A program made the position numbers and the translations under genes. From Ramicandelaber brevisporus (lineage: Eukaryota > Kickxellomycota > Ramicandelaberales > Ramicandelaberaceae), in NCBI GenBank assembly GCA_025201865.1, contig MU602717.1, forward strand, positions 16,847 to 67,245: DNA of 50,399 nucleotides, written 5' to 3'. Of this stretch, positions 38,120 to 47,970 are shown piece after piece. Below the pieces are notes generated by a model, which was given only the letters and a program-made list of their open reading frames with translations, had not been told where the DNA came from and ran no database searches. Each line of letters opens with the position of its first letter. Position 1 is the first letter of the stretch.

Positions 38120-39475
38120 TTAAGGCTGTGGCGGACCAGGACGCGGTGATTTGAACAACTTGGCCAACAATTCATCCAGACGAGATCCTCCAATGGATTG
38201 CAAATCATGTCCAGAATACTCATCGCTACGCTGAGTTGATGGCGAGCTTGGCACGGACTCTGACGTTGGCCCCCAAGGACCAGCGTTCATTGGGATACTG
38301 AAGGCTGAAGGATCCGCAGTAGTTCTGACGGCTGTAGATGCAGGAGGTGGCGAAATCGAACGCGAAATGAATGGGTGAGTGGAGACACCATCGCTGCTTG
38401 CATTGTGATGAGCAGTCTGATTCTGGTGATGCTCCAGGTTACGAATCTTGCTAATGCATATGTCAACTGCATTCCAATGGTCGCTCAAATTCTTGTATGC
38501 ATTGTGAACACGAGCATCGGTGTTGCCCAAATCAGCCTCCAATACATTCAAGCGCTCCGCAGCATCGAGCTCCCGAAGCTCGTTTTTGATATCATCCACC
38601 AAATCAACCAGCTTCTTGTTGTTCTTGGCAACTTTATCCAATCCACTCTCAATAAGACTAATACGTTTGTCCTTCGCATTCGCATTGTTAGTGAATTTAT
38701 TATTGAATGATTTGAGGGCAGTAACATTACTGTTAATCTCATCCAACTGTTCGTTAATCTTAGTCTCGCTGTCTGTGCGCATCGTTTCCATCTTTTCTCG
38801 GAATCGATTAATCGCGCTTTCCATCTCACTTGTTTGCTGCTTCATCTTATCCTCCCATTTTCTGTTGTTCTTTTCCAGTGCATCCATAACCATCTTCTCA
38901 AATGCACACTTCATGTCGTTAATTTCACTGTTGAATGCAGTCTGCTGTTCACTCAAACGTGATTCCAAGCCATTAACCTTGTCCTGAAGTGCATCATTCT
39001 TCGCCTGCATATCTGCTTTAACTGCATCAATCTGCTCACCTGCCTGCTGCTGCTGAATGACTGCAATCTTGTTCTCGACAATGCCATTGAGGTCTCCGCC
39101 GAGCTTATTCATAATGGCAGCTCCATCACTCATGCATTCATTCACAATGTTCGCAGATTTGTTTACATCATCGTCGCCATGTTTGTTGTTGCTGTTGCTG
39201 GCAGTTGTTATTGATGACGATACATCTGTAGCTGACACATACTGAGCCGCTTCCATCACATTCGAGAGCTGTGGAAAGAGTGGCGAACCATCGCTTGAGA
39301 CATCGCTATCACTCGAAACAAGCTCTTCCAATTCACCAGTTGGATCTGGCACGAACACAATATCCATAGCTGTCATGACACGCTCCATTGCTGGTAGACT
39401 GTATTCCTTAAGGCACTGCTGATATGTGAGAGTGCGAGGAATTGGGGAGCCTTTACCACTGGATGCACCTGCAGT

Positions 39476-39531
<56 letters not shown>

Positions 39532-39898
39532 GCTGTTGCTTCTTGAGCTTTGCTCTTTCACGCTTCTTCTTGCTCTTCGACATTTCTGTGGCAATAGTGG
39601 TTGTAGCTGTAGCAGCTGTTGTTGATGCGTTGTCTCTCGGTTGCTGAGCTGCCAATGTCGCAGTAGCGCTGCTGCGCTCGACTAAGCGATGCTGGTCAGC
39701 TGTAAAATGCGCACTAAGCTCGGCCTCCATGCGCTTGGTGCTGTCTGCAGCTACTTGACCACCCGCAGTCGCACAATGCTCTCGCTCAGCCGCTCCCACA
39801 GCTATACTCGTAAGCGCAGTCCAGTTATCCACCGTGTACGAGTCTTCCTTCTTGCTCGAGCCACCATAGATTGTCATTATCTTTTGCAATACGCTCAT
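38120..39898 (-). CDS. Orphan coiled-coil protein with polyQ tract
   Basis: The product has 592 residues and no family I recognise. Residues 105-120 are Lys/Arg-rich (SKSKKKRERAKLKK), then comes polyQ (about 121-141). A conserved-looking segment, LTYQQCLKEYSLPAMERVM, follows at about 160, then an acidic Ser/Asp stretch. A long coiled coil runs from about 290 to 490 with regular heptads of Leu, Ile, Met and Val between charged residues. The C-terminus is Ser/Pro-rich. The layout fits a cytoskeletal or scaffold protein, which is inference only. ATG 39896-39898 is used. Met105 just before the basic stretch is a possible alternative. Confidence 0.8.
39476..39532 (-). repeat. (CAA)19 glutamine tract in the coiled-coil gene
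   Basis: Nineteen uninterrupted TTG triplets on the plus strand, that is CAA codons on the coding strand, sit beside one CAG and one CAA. In contrast to the CAG-rich tract of PHO85 the codon is CAA. Confidence 0.95.
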
Positions 39899-40744
39899 TT
39901 GTTGTTTACAGAAAATGTGATGTTCGCAAAGCTACTGCTGCTGTTGCTACTGGCGTGGTTGTTATTGTGGTTGTTGCTGGAGGGAGAAGGAAGAAAGGAA
40001 AAGATCGAATGTGAGGCGACAACAGCAACAGCAAAAAAAAATTTATACGAGTTCGCGAGGAATGAGCTGCATTCTACACGAGCTTATTCACCAACCGACC
40101 AATAGTTCCTACTCTTGTTTATAAAGAAAAATAGAATAAAGGAAATGAGAGGCAGAGACAGAGGATCTCAATGACTGAATCTTCCGTAGTTGCATCTGTT
40201 GTCACAGTTTCGTAGCGTTGTAAAAAAAAAAAGCGCCAGTACAGGAGGCATGCGCACAATGCATTGGCGGAACAATTGCACCAGCTCATGGAGATGGATT
40301 ATTGTGCCAGGTGCTGCTTGTGAGTGCGCTCGTGCGTTCCTTTTCTTGGTTATTCTCCAGAATAGACTTTCAGTACTTTTCTCTTTGGCGCAGTTTCATT
40401 AGTGTGCACGAGAACACTATGTCATTTGTGCTCAAGTTAGAAAGAGGTAGAAACGGGTGACATTACTGGCACGAACACAGCACTTTAGTGTACATGAACT
40501 GTGGTATCGTTCCTGTCTCTCATTTACTGCGAACGCATCCAGTACTTTCTCAATGGGCAAATTCACATTAGTATTGAATAACCTTAAAAATGAAAAACGC
40601 AAAAAGATGAATAAAGTGTAGTTCGTGTGGTATAAAATGAAGGAAATGCGATGAGGGAACGAAGCGAAATGAAATAATGTTTATATAAAAGCCAAATGTG
40701 AGCGTAGTAAAAAAAAATAAGAAGAACAAAATAGAGGGAGTTGT
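39899..40744. other. Region between the coiled-coil and HMG-box genes
   Basis: About 850 bases without a supported gene. It contains the GTT/GCT-rich leader of the coiled-coil gene near 39930-39985, A-tracts, and AT-rich sequence near 40590-40740 that is the 3' end of the HMG gene. A short frame at 40190-40402 has no family resemblance. Confidence 0.45.
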
Positions 40745-43700
40745 TCAGTTGTTGCAACGTGGACCATCAGAAATAGGGCTCAGTGACTTTGATTCCGCAC
40801 GGGTGGCAGTAGTAGTGCGCGTGGAATCGATTGCTGAGCCATTCGAGTTGGTTAAATATGGCGGATGGCTGATGTTGCGTGGTGTGTGGACAGTTGATTG
40901 CGAATGGGCAACTGTGGGTGTAAACGTTTGATAACTGCCGGCGGCTACGACATCAATTGACATGGCTGCTGGGGCTGGGGCTGGGACAAGTGAAGTGGAA
41001 TATGGTTGCATTGTACGGCTGAGCTGAGGATAGACACTGATGGGGTGTGATTGATCGTACAGCATGCTGCCGCGACGTGAGGTGAGTGCACTGTCGGTCA
41101 GTGAGCCCTTCCGAAAGCCACTCAAGCTGTCGTCACCAGAGTGTGTGGAGAATGTGCTTGGACGTCTGGAGCCAGGACCACAGCCATCCGATGCCACTGA
41201 TGTCGGAGCAGAGTACGATGTTGCAGCCTCTTCAAGTGTAACATGCTCAATAGTAGATACTGGATGCAGTGGAATAGCCAGCTGCTGCTGCTGCTGCTCA
41301 TCATACTGAATGGTATGCTGTTGCTGCTGCTGCACTAACTGTTTGCTGCTATTGTTGCTGCCACTTCTGCTGAGATTGCTGATTGAATCATCTTGTGGAA
41401 CATAGCCAGGAATAGCACGGAACTCAAACTTCTGCATCTCATTGTCATACCGCTTCCGATCCTCTTCAGCCATATCATTGTACTGCTTCTTTTGAGCCTC
41501 AGTCATTACACGCCATTCCTCGCTCAGCATCTTCACAAACTCGCGATTCTGCATACCAAGTGACTTGTAGTTGCGCTCGCGTCTCTGTGCATTGACAAAG
41601 AACAGGAATGCATTGCGGAATCGCTTGAAAGGTGGACGAGCTGGATTGTGCTTGGGCGGTGCCCTGGCGCTGCCAGTTCCACTTCCATTTCCATTTCCAT
41701 TTCCACCACCGTTACCAGCAGCAGTTACTCTGACGCGTGACTTGGGTGTTAGCTTTTGCTGCTGTGACTGCTGAGGGTAGAGTGGGTGATGTGGGATTTG
41801 GATAGTTGCTGGCATTGGTGATCCAAATGCAGAGCCATTGGCATTGTTGCTGCCAACTGCAAAGACTGAGTTTGGAACAATTCCAGTAGTGCCAGAAGGC
41901 ATACCAAAGGCTGCGGTTGGGTAATGCTGAACCGGAATGCCACTGAGACCAGGGTATCCACTCACACCAAGAGCACTTGGAGTCTGGCCAGGAAGAATGC
42001 CAGAAAACTGCTGCGGAGTACTAGAGCCAGGCATTCCAACATAGTTTGGCTGAAGCGAGGGATGTCCAAACATGTACTGGTGATGCTGCTGTTGGTGTTG
42101 TTGATGAGACTGCTGCTGATGTGTCTGTGGTTGTTGCTGTTGCTGTTGCTGTTGCTGATACTGGATATTTGGAGTCTGTTGATGAAGGTACATTTGTGTG
42201 GCATCTGAGACTGCATCCATTGGCTGGATTCCAAATTTACTTCCAAGTGCGAATGCACCGTTGAGAACAGAGTTGCTCTGGACCTGGTGGGCAGCCACAC
42301 CATTGCCGGCAAGGAATGGAGTGGCTGGATACACTGAAGTGATTGCGCCACCGCCAGCAGTGAGTGCAGCCATTGTGGATCCAGTTGTAGCGGCCAGCGC
42401 AGATTGGAAGTCGTGGGATGATGGAAACGCAGCTTCATATCCAAAAGCGCTTCCAGGAACAACACCATTGCCATTGCCAGCCATCATCAGATTCGTGTTG
42501 AGAGATGTGCCAGGCTCGATCTTGGCAGCAACCACAGATGTATCCAATAGGGAGGCACCACGGGGATCGATGACGCCGGGTGGCAGGATGGCAGACATGC
42601 TTGGATGGAACTGATTGAGCGCTACCGAAGCGAATGGATCGATTGAGGAATATGGTGACAAGTTTGCGGCTGGCTGAGGAACGGACGCTGGTAATACAGG
42701 TGCCAAGAGAGAGCCTGACTGGGTATTTAACGGAGCCGAAACAGAGAGATGCGGCGGAACAGCAACAGTTGTGAGCGGCGCAGGTGGCAATGCAGAGGTT
42801 GCAGTTACTGGCGTATTGCTCGACTGCTGCGGATTTGTCAAGGCGGCGAATGGATATACTGAAGTGGGCAGGAGCGATGCAGCCGATGTAACCGTTGCAG
42901 CAGCTAACAAGTCAGCGCGTGAAGCCGAGGCAGGAGTCGGGAAGGGATCAACAGTGGTGGAAAGGTCAAACAGTGAGCTGGATGCAATTGCCGTTGCGAT
43001 AGGATCAGATATTGATGTCAAGGGCGGAGGAGGTGGTGAGTGAAACAGGGAAAAGACTGCTGTGTTCGATTGAGTGTGAGCTGCAGTCGTAGTTGTGATG
43101 GTAGTTGCAGTTGCAGTTGCAGTTGCAATTGAGGAAGAAGAGGCAAGGGAAGTGGTGGGAAGTTGCTGCTGCTGATGCTGATGCTGCTGTTGGTGTTGGT
43201 GTTGGTGTGTAGAGGCAGATATATTGTGATGTGGCATCTGCAGCGGAGATAGCAAAAGGGAGGAGGCGGTAGCAGTGGCAGCGGCAGCGGCAGCAGTATC
43301 GGCGGGAGACTCTGTTGTGACACTAGTATGAGGAGGTGCTAGAATAGCAAATGAGTTGATAGAAACGACGCCACTTCCCTCATGTTGAGGCAATAAAGAA
43401 AAGGACATCAAATCAGGAGTAGGATCGGAGGTGCTTGCCGCTACTGCTGTTGTTGCCATTGTTGCTATTGTTGCCGCTGCTGCCGTAGTTGGACAAATTG
43501 GAACCCGCGATAATACAGAGGCTGGTGAATTATTGCTAATTTGGGCAACACCGCCTGATGTTGCGCTGCTACTGCGATCGATTGTGGGCGTCGAAGTCAC
43601 TGTTGCTGCTCTTGCTGTGGCAGCGTTACTGTTGGCTGAATCGAGTCCAAAGTGCGAATTGTGAAGCTGCAGCCTATTATGGCCTGGCGTCTGTGGCGAA

Positions 43701-43774
43701 CTGAGTGACGAAAGTGTGGTGAGCGACAAGAGCGCGGCTGGAGAGTTGGCAGAAGTGGATACGTTATCTGACAT
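40745..43774 (-). CDS. HMG-box transcription factor with long low-complexity arms
   Basis: The product has 1009 residues. One HMG box (about 703-780) reads RPPFKRFRNAFLFFVNAQRR, then EFVKMLSEEWRVMTEAQKK and MAEEDRKRYDNEMQKF, with the aromatic and basic residues needed for bending DNA in the minor groove. It is preceded by a Gly/Asn/Ala-rich basic linker. The N-terminal 690 residues are Ser/Ala/Thr/Pro-rich, with Gln/His tracts near 180-200 and 530-560, in the style of activation domains. The C-terminal arm is Gln/Ser-rich with several Ser-Pro. Fungal relatives include sterol, hypoxia and mating regulators, but this box cannot be placed in one. The ATG at 43772-43774 follows a (CA)n leader. 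Confidence 0.88.
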   Translation of the reverse strand: MSDNVSTSANSPAALLSLTTLSSLSSPQTPGHNRLQLHNSHFGLDSANSNAATARAATVTSTPTIDRSSSATSGGVAQISNNSPASVLSRVPICPTTAAAATIATMATTAVAASTSDPTPDLMSFSLLPQHEGSGVVSINSFAILAPPHTSVTTESPADTAAAAAATATASSLLLSPLQMPHHNISASTHQHQHQQQHQHQQQQLPTTSLASSSSIATATATATTITTTTAAHTQSNTAVFSLFHSPPPPPLTSISDPIATAIASSSLFDLSTTVDPFPTPASASRADLLAAATVTSAASLLPTSVYPFAALTNPQQSSNTPVTATSALPPAPLTTVAVPPHLSVSAPLNTQSGSLLAPVLPASVPQPAANLSPYSSIDPFASVALNQFHPSMSAILPPGVIDPRGASLLDTSVVAAKIEPGTSLNTNLMMAGNGNGVVPGSAFGYEAAFPSSHDFQSALAATTGSTMAALTAGGGAITSVYPATPFLAGNGVAAHQVQSNSVLNGAFALGSKFGIQPMDAVSDATQMYLHQQTPNIQYQQQQQQQQQPQTHQQQSHQQHQQQHHQYMFGHPSLQPNYVGMPGSSTPQQFSGILPGQTPSALGVSGYPGLSGIPVQHYPTAAFGMPSGTTGIVPNSVFAVGSNNANGSAFGSPMPATIQIPHHPLYPQQSQQQKLTPKSRVRVTAAGNGGGNGNGNGSGTGSARAPPKHNPARPPFKRFRNAFLFFVNAQRRERNYKSLGMQNREFVKMLSEEWRVMTEAQKKQYNDMAEEDRKRYDNEMQKFEFRAIPGYVPQDDSISNLSRSGSNNSSKQLVQQQQQHTIQYDEQQQQQLAIPLHPVSTIEHVTLEEAATSYSAPTSVASDGCGPGSRRPSTFSTHSGDDSLSGFRKGSLTDSALTSRRGSMLYDQSHPISVYPQLSRTMQPYSTSLVPAPAPAAMSIDVVAAGSYQTFTPTVAHSQSTVHTPRNISHPPYLTNSNGSAIDSTRTTTATRAESKSLSPISDGPRCNN

Positions 43775-45646
43775 GTGTGTGTATGTATGTGTGTGTGTGT
43801 GTGTGTATGTGTGTATGTATGTATGCGTGCACGTATGTACGTGAGTGCCGGTATTGTAAAAGATAGGAAAGAGCTTTATGCAGGAACCAACAAAACAACA
43901 ACAACAACAAAAAACACGAGCAAAAACAAAAGAGCACAGACACGTGGATCAGTCAGTATTGCCAATTTACATAAACACAAAAGGAACAGAGAGCAACAAA
44001 GGGCAGTACCAGAGAAAAAGAGACTGACAGGGAAGTGGAACACGTACACGGAGGTGCACACTTTGTCGAAAAGAAGAATAAACACAAAGAGCGCAGTGCA
44101 GTGCAGTGCAGTGCAACGCAGCGCAATGTAGAGGTGTACAATGAAGAGGGGGCTCTTGTTGATGCAGAAAAGGAATGCTGACTGGCGGTGGTGGTTGCAG
44201 TCAAAATAAAAGAGAGTTTACTGAAGAAGCGCGTGAGCGGACAGCCTAACTGGGAAGAACCGCTCACGAGACAATAGAAAAAAATAACACTATTGTGCAC
44301 ACAGCTGAGTGTTGAATTTTTCTGTTGGCGAATGGGGGAGTACTTACCTGCTAGTTAGCGAGCGGGTGATTGAGTGACTGGGTGATTGAGCGTGTGGGTG
44401 AATTCGATGTGTATTAATGTGGGAACAGTGTAATATGCACGGGCGTGTGGAGCGAGAAAAGAAAGAAAAGAAAGGACAATGAATCAAGGTCAAAGCGTGA
44501 AGAGGAGGGCTGGGAAAGGGAGGGGATGGGAGTAACCAAGATTTTATACAATATACGTGGCTTTTTTTGAGAGAGACGAAGTTAGCGGAAATGCGACAAC
44601 AAAAAGGTAGATGGGGAACGTGCAGAGGTGGAGGGAGAGGAGGAGTGTGAGTGCGAGTGTTTGTGGCTTGGCCTGTCAACGGCAAAAAGACAGATGGAGG
44701 CTTTTTCGGAGATGTCAGATATACAAAACAAATTCTTGGCAATCCGAGCACACAAGTCCGATCGTAGATTCTGAGTGACAAAGCTGAAGCGGACTGGAAC
44801 CCACAACAATTACAAACAAAGACAACAAAGACAAAGACAAAGACAAAGACAAAAACAAAAACGAGGAGGAGGTGGTGATTAGGGGGATTATACAACAGGG
44901 AGTAAGTCGGTCAATGAATGACTGGCTATGAGTATATCAGTTTGTGTGTGTGTGTATGTTCACTCAATTCTCTTTCTATGTCACCAACTATTCCTGGCAA
45001 AGGTAGCTGACGATGATTATTGACAGTGATGAAAAAAGAAAACACTTGTGTAGTATGCGACACAGAAGAGAAGAGAGCTGAGAGCAGTGTGTGAGAGAAC
45101 AAAGGAAAAGCGGAAAAGGGGTCGTGCGCGCGTAGGACAAAAGAGGAGGGAACAAGCCGAATTCCTTCGTATGGTTATATCAGCATCAACTCCCCAACGC
45201 ACAACAAAAACAGCAGTAACACCACGCACCAGCAGCCATCACCACCACGCGTGGTCATGGGCTACCCAACAAATGAGCCATCTGCTCACACAGACACACA
45301 CACACACACAGAGAGAAAGAGAGAAGACACAGAGAAGCAGAAAGAGGGGACACATTCAGTTTTTTCATTGACACAAAGAGGTCCCAGTTGCCCACATCGG
45401 TAAAAGCAAAAAGTCAAAGAAAAACGTGGAAAAAACGTGGTGTATCGAGGTTGGGGAATATGACTGCCATGAATATTTTGTTGGGTGTGTGAAATTACAG
45501 AGAGTGAGTGGGAGAGAGAGAGACAAGGGAAGAGTGACAAAGTACCACCACAAGCACGAACTCCGACTGACTTGGGACACTCTTTCATTCATTCCAGTCA
45601 CCCACGAGGCACCACGTGCGTGATCACCCAGTCGATATGTACCGAG
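43775..45646. promoter_or_regulatory. Long upstream region of the HMG-box gene
   Basis: Almost 1.9 kb without a supported gene. It starts with a (TG)n/TATG microsatellite (43775-43835). It holds a (GCAGT)n pentamer run at about 44093-44115, an (AAAGAC)n hexamer run at about 44818-44855 and (AC)n at about 45294-45310. A strong minus-strand donor, GTAAGTA, lies at 44341-44347 and may mark a 5' UTR intron of the HMG gene. The acceptor is not certain. Confidence 0.45.
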
Positions 45647-45943
45647 CTAGTCTCGGCGTCCCCTCCCCCCATTCGCTAACGTCAGTGAGCCGTTCAGTCC
45701 ACCTGCGTAGCCGCCCCAATAAACTTTGACGGCCGCTGTCAGCCTCTCTGTTGGCGACACTTTCCACGTGGAAGGCGTTGATCGTGGCTTGGGGGCTTCT
45801 GCCATGGAACCTGCAGAGAGGTGAGAGCAACACGCTGATTACGCCAGTCTCGCCCAATAGAATTGACTGACCAGTGATGTTGAAAATAATAAAAATAAAA
45901 AAATAAAAATTGAGGAAAACAAAGGCTTACAATCGAGAAGCAT
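45647..45943 (-). CDS. Candidate two-exon small gene, unproven
   Basis: An ORF from ATG 45803-45805 to TAG 45647-45649 encodes 52 residues with a core RLTAAVKVYWGGYAGGLNG. A short upstream exon (45931-45943, ATG at 45941-45943) joins to it in frame if a GTAAGC donor (45925-45930) and a pyrimidine-rich CTGCAG acceptor (45811-45816) bound a 120-base intron. The joined product would have 58 residues. No family is recognised. It might equally be 3' sequence of the CBS gene, whose stop lies 28 bases away. The chance of an in-frame join is one in three, so this is weak evidence. Confidence 0.2.
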
Positions 45944-45970
45944 GGTGGCTTATGCCAAGAGTTTGGTTGT

Positions 45971-47162
45971 TTATTGCACAGAGGTAGGGTTGCTTGGGGC
46001 AGAGTTTACAAGCAAGCGCATAATGTCAGTAAGGGACACCACGCCGATTGCGACAACTTGGTTGGCCATGGTAAGATCCGCAGACTGGGATGAAAAACTG
46101 TCAGTAGACGAGGCTTGATGTAACTGCTGTGGTTGCTGTGGTTGTTGTTGTGATTGTTGTGGCTGTAGCTGCTGAGGAGGCTTTGGATGCACACTTGACG
46201 CCGACACCGCAGCGGCAGAACCGGCAGAAGTGGTCACAAACAGACGATGGGCACGAGTGGCAGTCAGCTTGGCCAAGGCAAGCCACAGAGTTGAGTTTGG
46301 ATGCACGTCAAAGATGGGAGCAGCGTCACGACCCTCGTTCAGGCCAGTTTCGTAACGGGCAATCTGCATCAGCTGGAAGCACGTGCCGCTGATCAGACGA
46401 CGGTTGGTGGCAGCCATCAGATATCTGACATCAGTGAGCGACAGACATCCAAGCATTCGCCCGCCTTCGACAACAGCAACTGATGTAATCTTGTGATGAG
46501 ACATGCGCTCCAGTGCCTGCACAATTGGGTCATTTGCGCCAACCGAGACCACAGTGTCTTGTCGGCCGAGCCCAAGGTCAGACAGCGTGCGCTTGCTCAA
46601 TTCCAACAACTGCGGGTACTCGTCAATGTGCTGATAGAGGAACTTGGCGATGGCCGACTGCGACAAAATGCCCAGAATATCCTCACCCATCTCGTCCATG
46701 ACCGCCACGCGGTGCACGCCTTTAGCCATGACCTCGGCAACCTGGCCCAGCGGTGTCGTCGCCATCACTTTATAAAACGGATTGGCATGAGACAGATCTG
46801 TCACCAGCGTCACTGGCACCGGCTGCAGCTTGCGAACACGCTCAAACAGCTCCTGCATATCGGCCGCCTCCGCGTATTCTGGCCCACTGACATTGATCTT
46901 TTTCAGCAAGAGAAGCAGATAGGTCACCAGGTCGCCATAGTCAAAGAAGCCAACGTATGTCTTGGATGTGGCATCGTAGACTGGAGCAGATGAAACACCA
47001 TGCTGCATGAGCACCGAGCACGCCTCCTCCACGTGAGCATGTGAGTCAATCTTGTGCACGGTTTGACCTTGAACAAGGTCAGATGCCGGGATGAGAGTCC
47101 AGTTGGAGTCGTGAGCGCCAAGGCCGACACGCGAGCTGCTCGCGCTACGGCGGCGATAGTGC

Positions 47163-47200
<38 letters not shown>

Positions 47201-47230
47201 TAGCTCTGGCTGTTGGTGAGATGCGTTCAT
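45971..47230 (-). CDS. Four-CBS-domain protein (Snf4/Sds23-like)
   Basis: The product has 419 residues. A short Gln tract opens it (about 13-25). Four CBS motifs follow: about 48-107, 147-202, 223-270 and 305-407, the last interrupted by a Gln/Pro-rich insert. Two stretches read as typical CBS ends, VEEACSVLMQHGVSSAPVYD and ITSVAVVEGGRMLGCLSLTD. Four CBS repeats are the architecture of AMP-kinase gamma subunits (Snf4) and of Sds23, both adenine-nucleotide or phosphatase sensors of energy state. I cannot decide between them. No membrane segment or catalytic domain is present. ATG 47228-47230 is the first ATG of the frame. The stop codon sits inside an AATAAA hexamer. Confidence 0.88.
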
Positions 47231-47970
47231 GTTGAGTTGTTTTGGAAATGAGACACAAGATGACACGAAACCCAAAAAAAATAAAACCAAGTGTCAACGT
47301 GGTTGGGTCGTATTTGTACATACTCCCCTTCGGAACGTAAACGGCCCGGACAAGACTGACATTGCTCCGGGAGACATCCGTGACCTCTCCGATGTAAACC
47401 TTGAGCACTGTTTGGGACTGGGTTTACAACGAGCATATGACAGCAGTTGGATCCTGGTACACAGCCATCGCTCTGATTCACATCCAGCTCTTCTACCTAC
47501 TTCCCATCCTCCACAACGCACACACGCACACACACAAAACTCAAACTGGCCAGATCCTTCTTAACGTTAATTGTTACTGGTTGGCTTTATCTTGTCTTGA
47601 AGGCTCAAAATATCAATACGAGAAGGGACAAAAGCAACCAAAGGATCACGTTATTACGTGAGTGTCGTCATTCCGCTCTTATGTAACAGGTTCCCAGAGA
47701 TTTATTCGCCGGACATTGGCGAATACGCATCATGTGGTTCGTCAGATCGCTCGAATGTTACACAGCTGCGTTCTTCTGTTGGTCGGGCCGGCGGTGTAAA
47801 AATTTGTGACACCGCGTCGCGTCGTTGTCCCACGCTCTTTCTTCGACTTCACTCCCACTCTACTCCACTCTACTCCACTCTACTTTACTTTTTTTTCTTG
47901 CAGCTTCTCATCTTTACCACCCAAATTACAGAGCAACGCGACCTTTTACTCTTATTTTTTGAACGAAACG
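47231..47970. promoter_or_regulatory. Divergent region between the CBS protein and the dipeptidase
   Basis: These 740 bases hold A-rich sequence at the left, an (AC)n stretch (about 47521-47537), and a repeat of CTCTACTCCA (about 47852-47885) before a T-rich leader of the dipeptidase. No gene is supported. Confidence 0.45.

Noticed and set aside
45624-45857. 77-codon minus-strand frame
   Set aside because: It contains no ATG and overlaps a better candidate in another frame.
47656-47690. GTGAGT to CAG pair resembling an intron
   Set aside because: At about 34 bases it is too short to be spliced and has no branch site.
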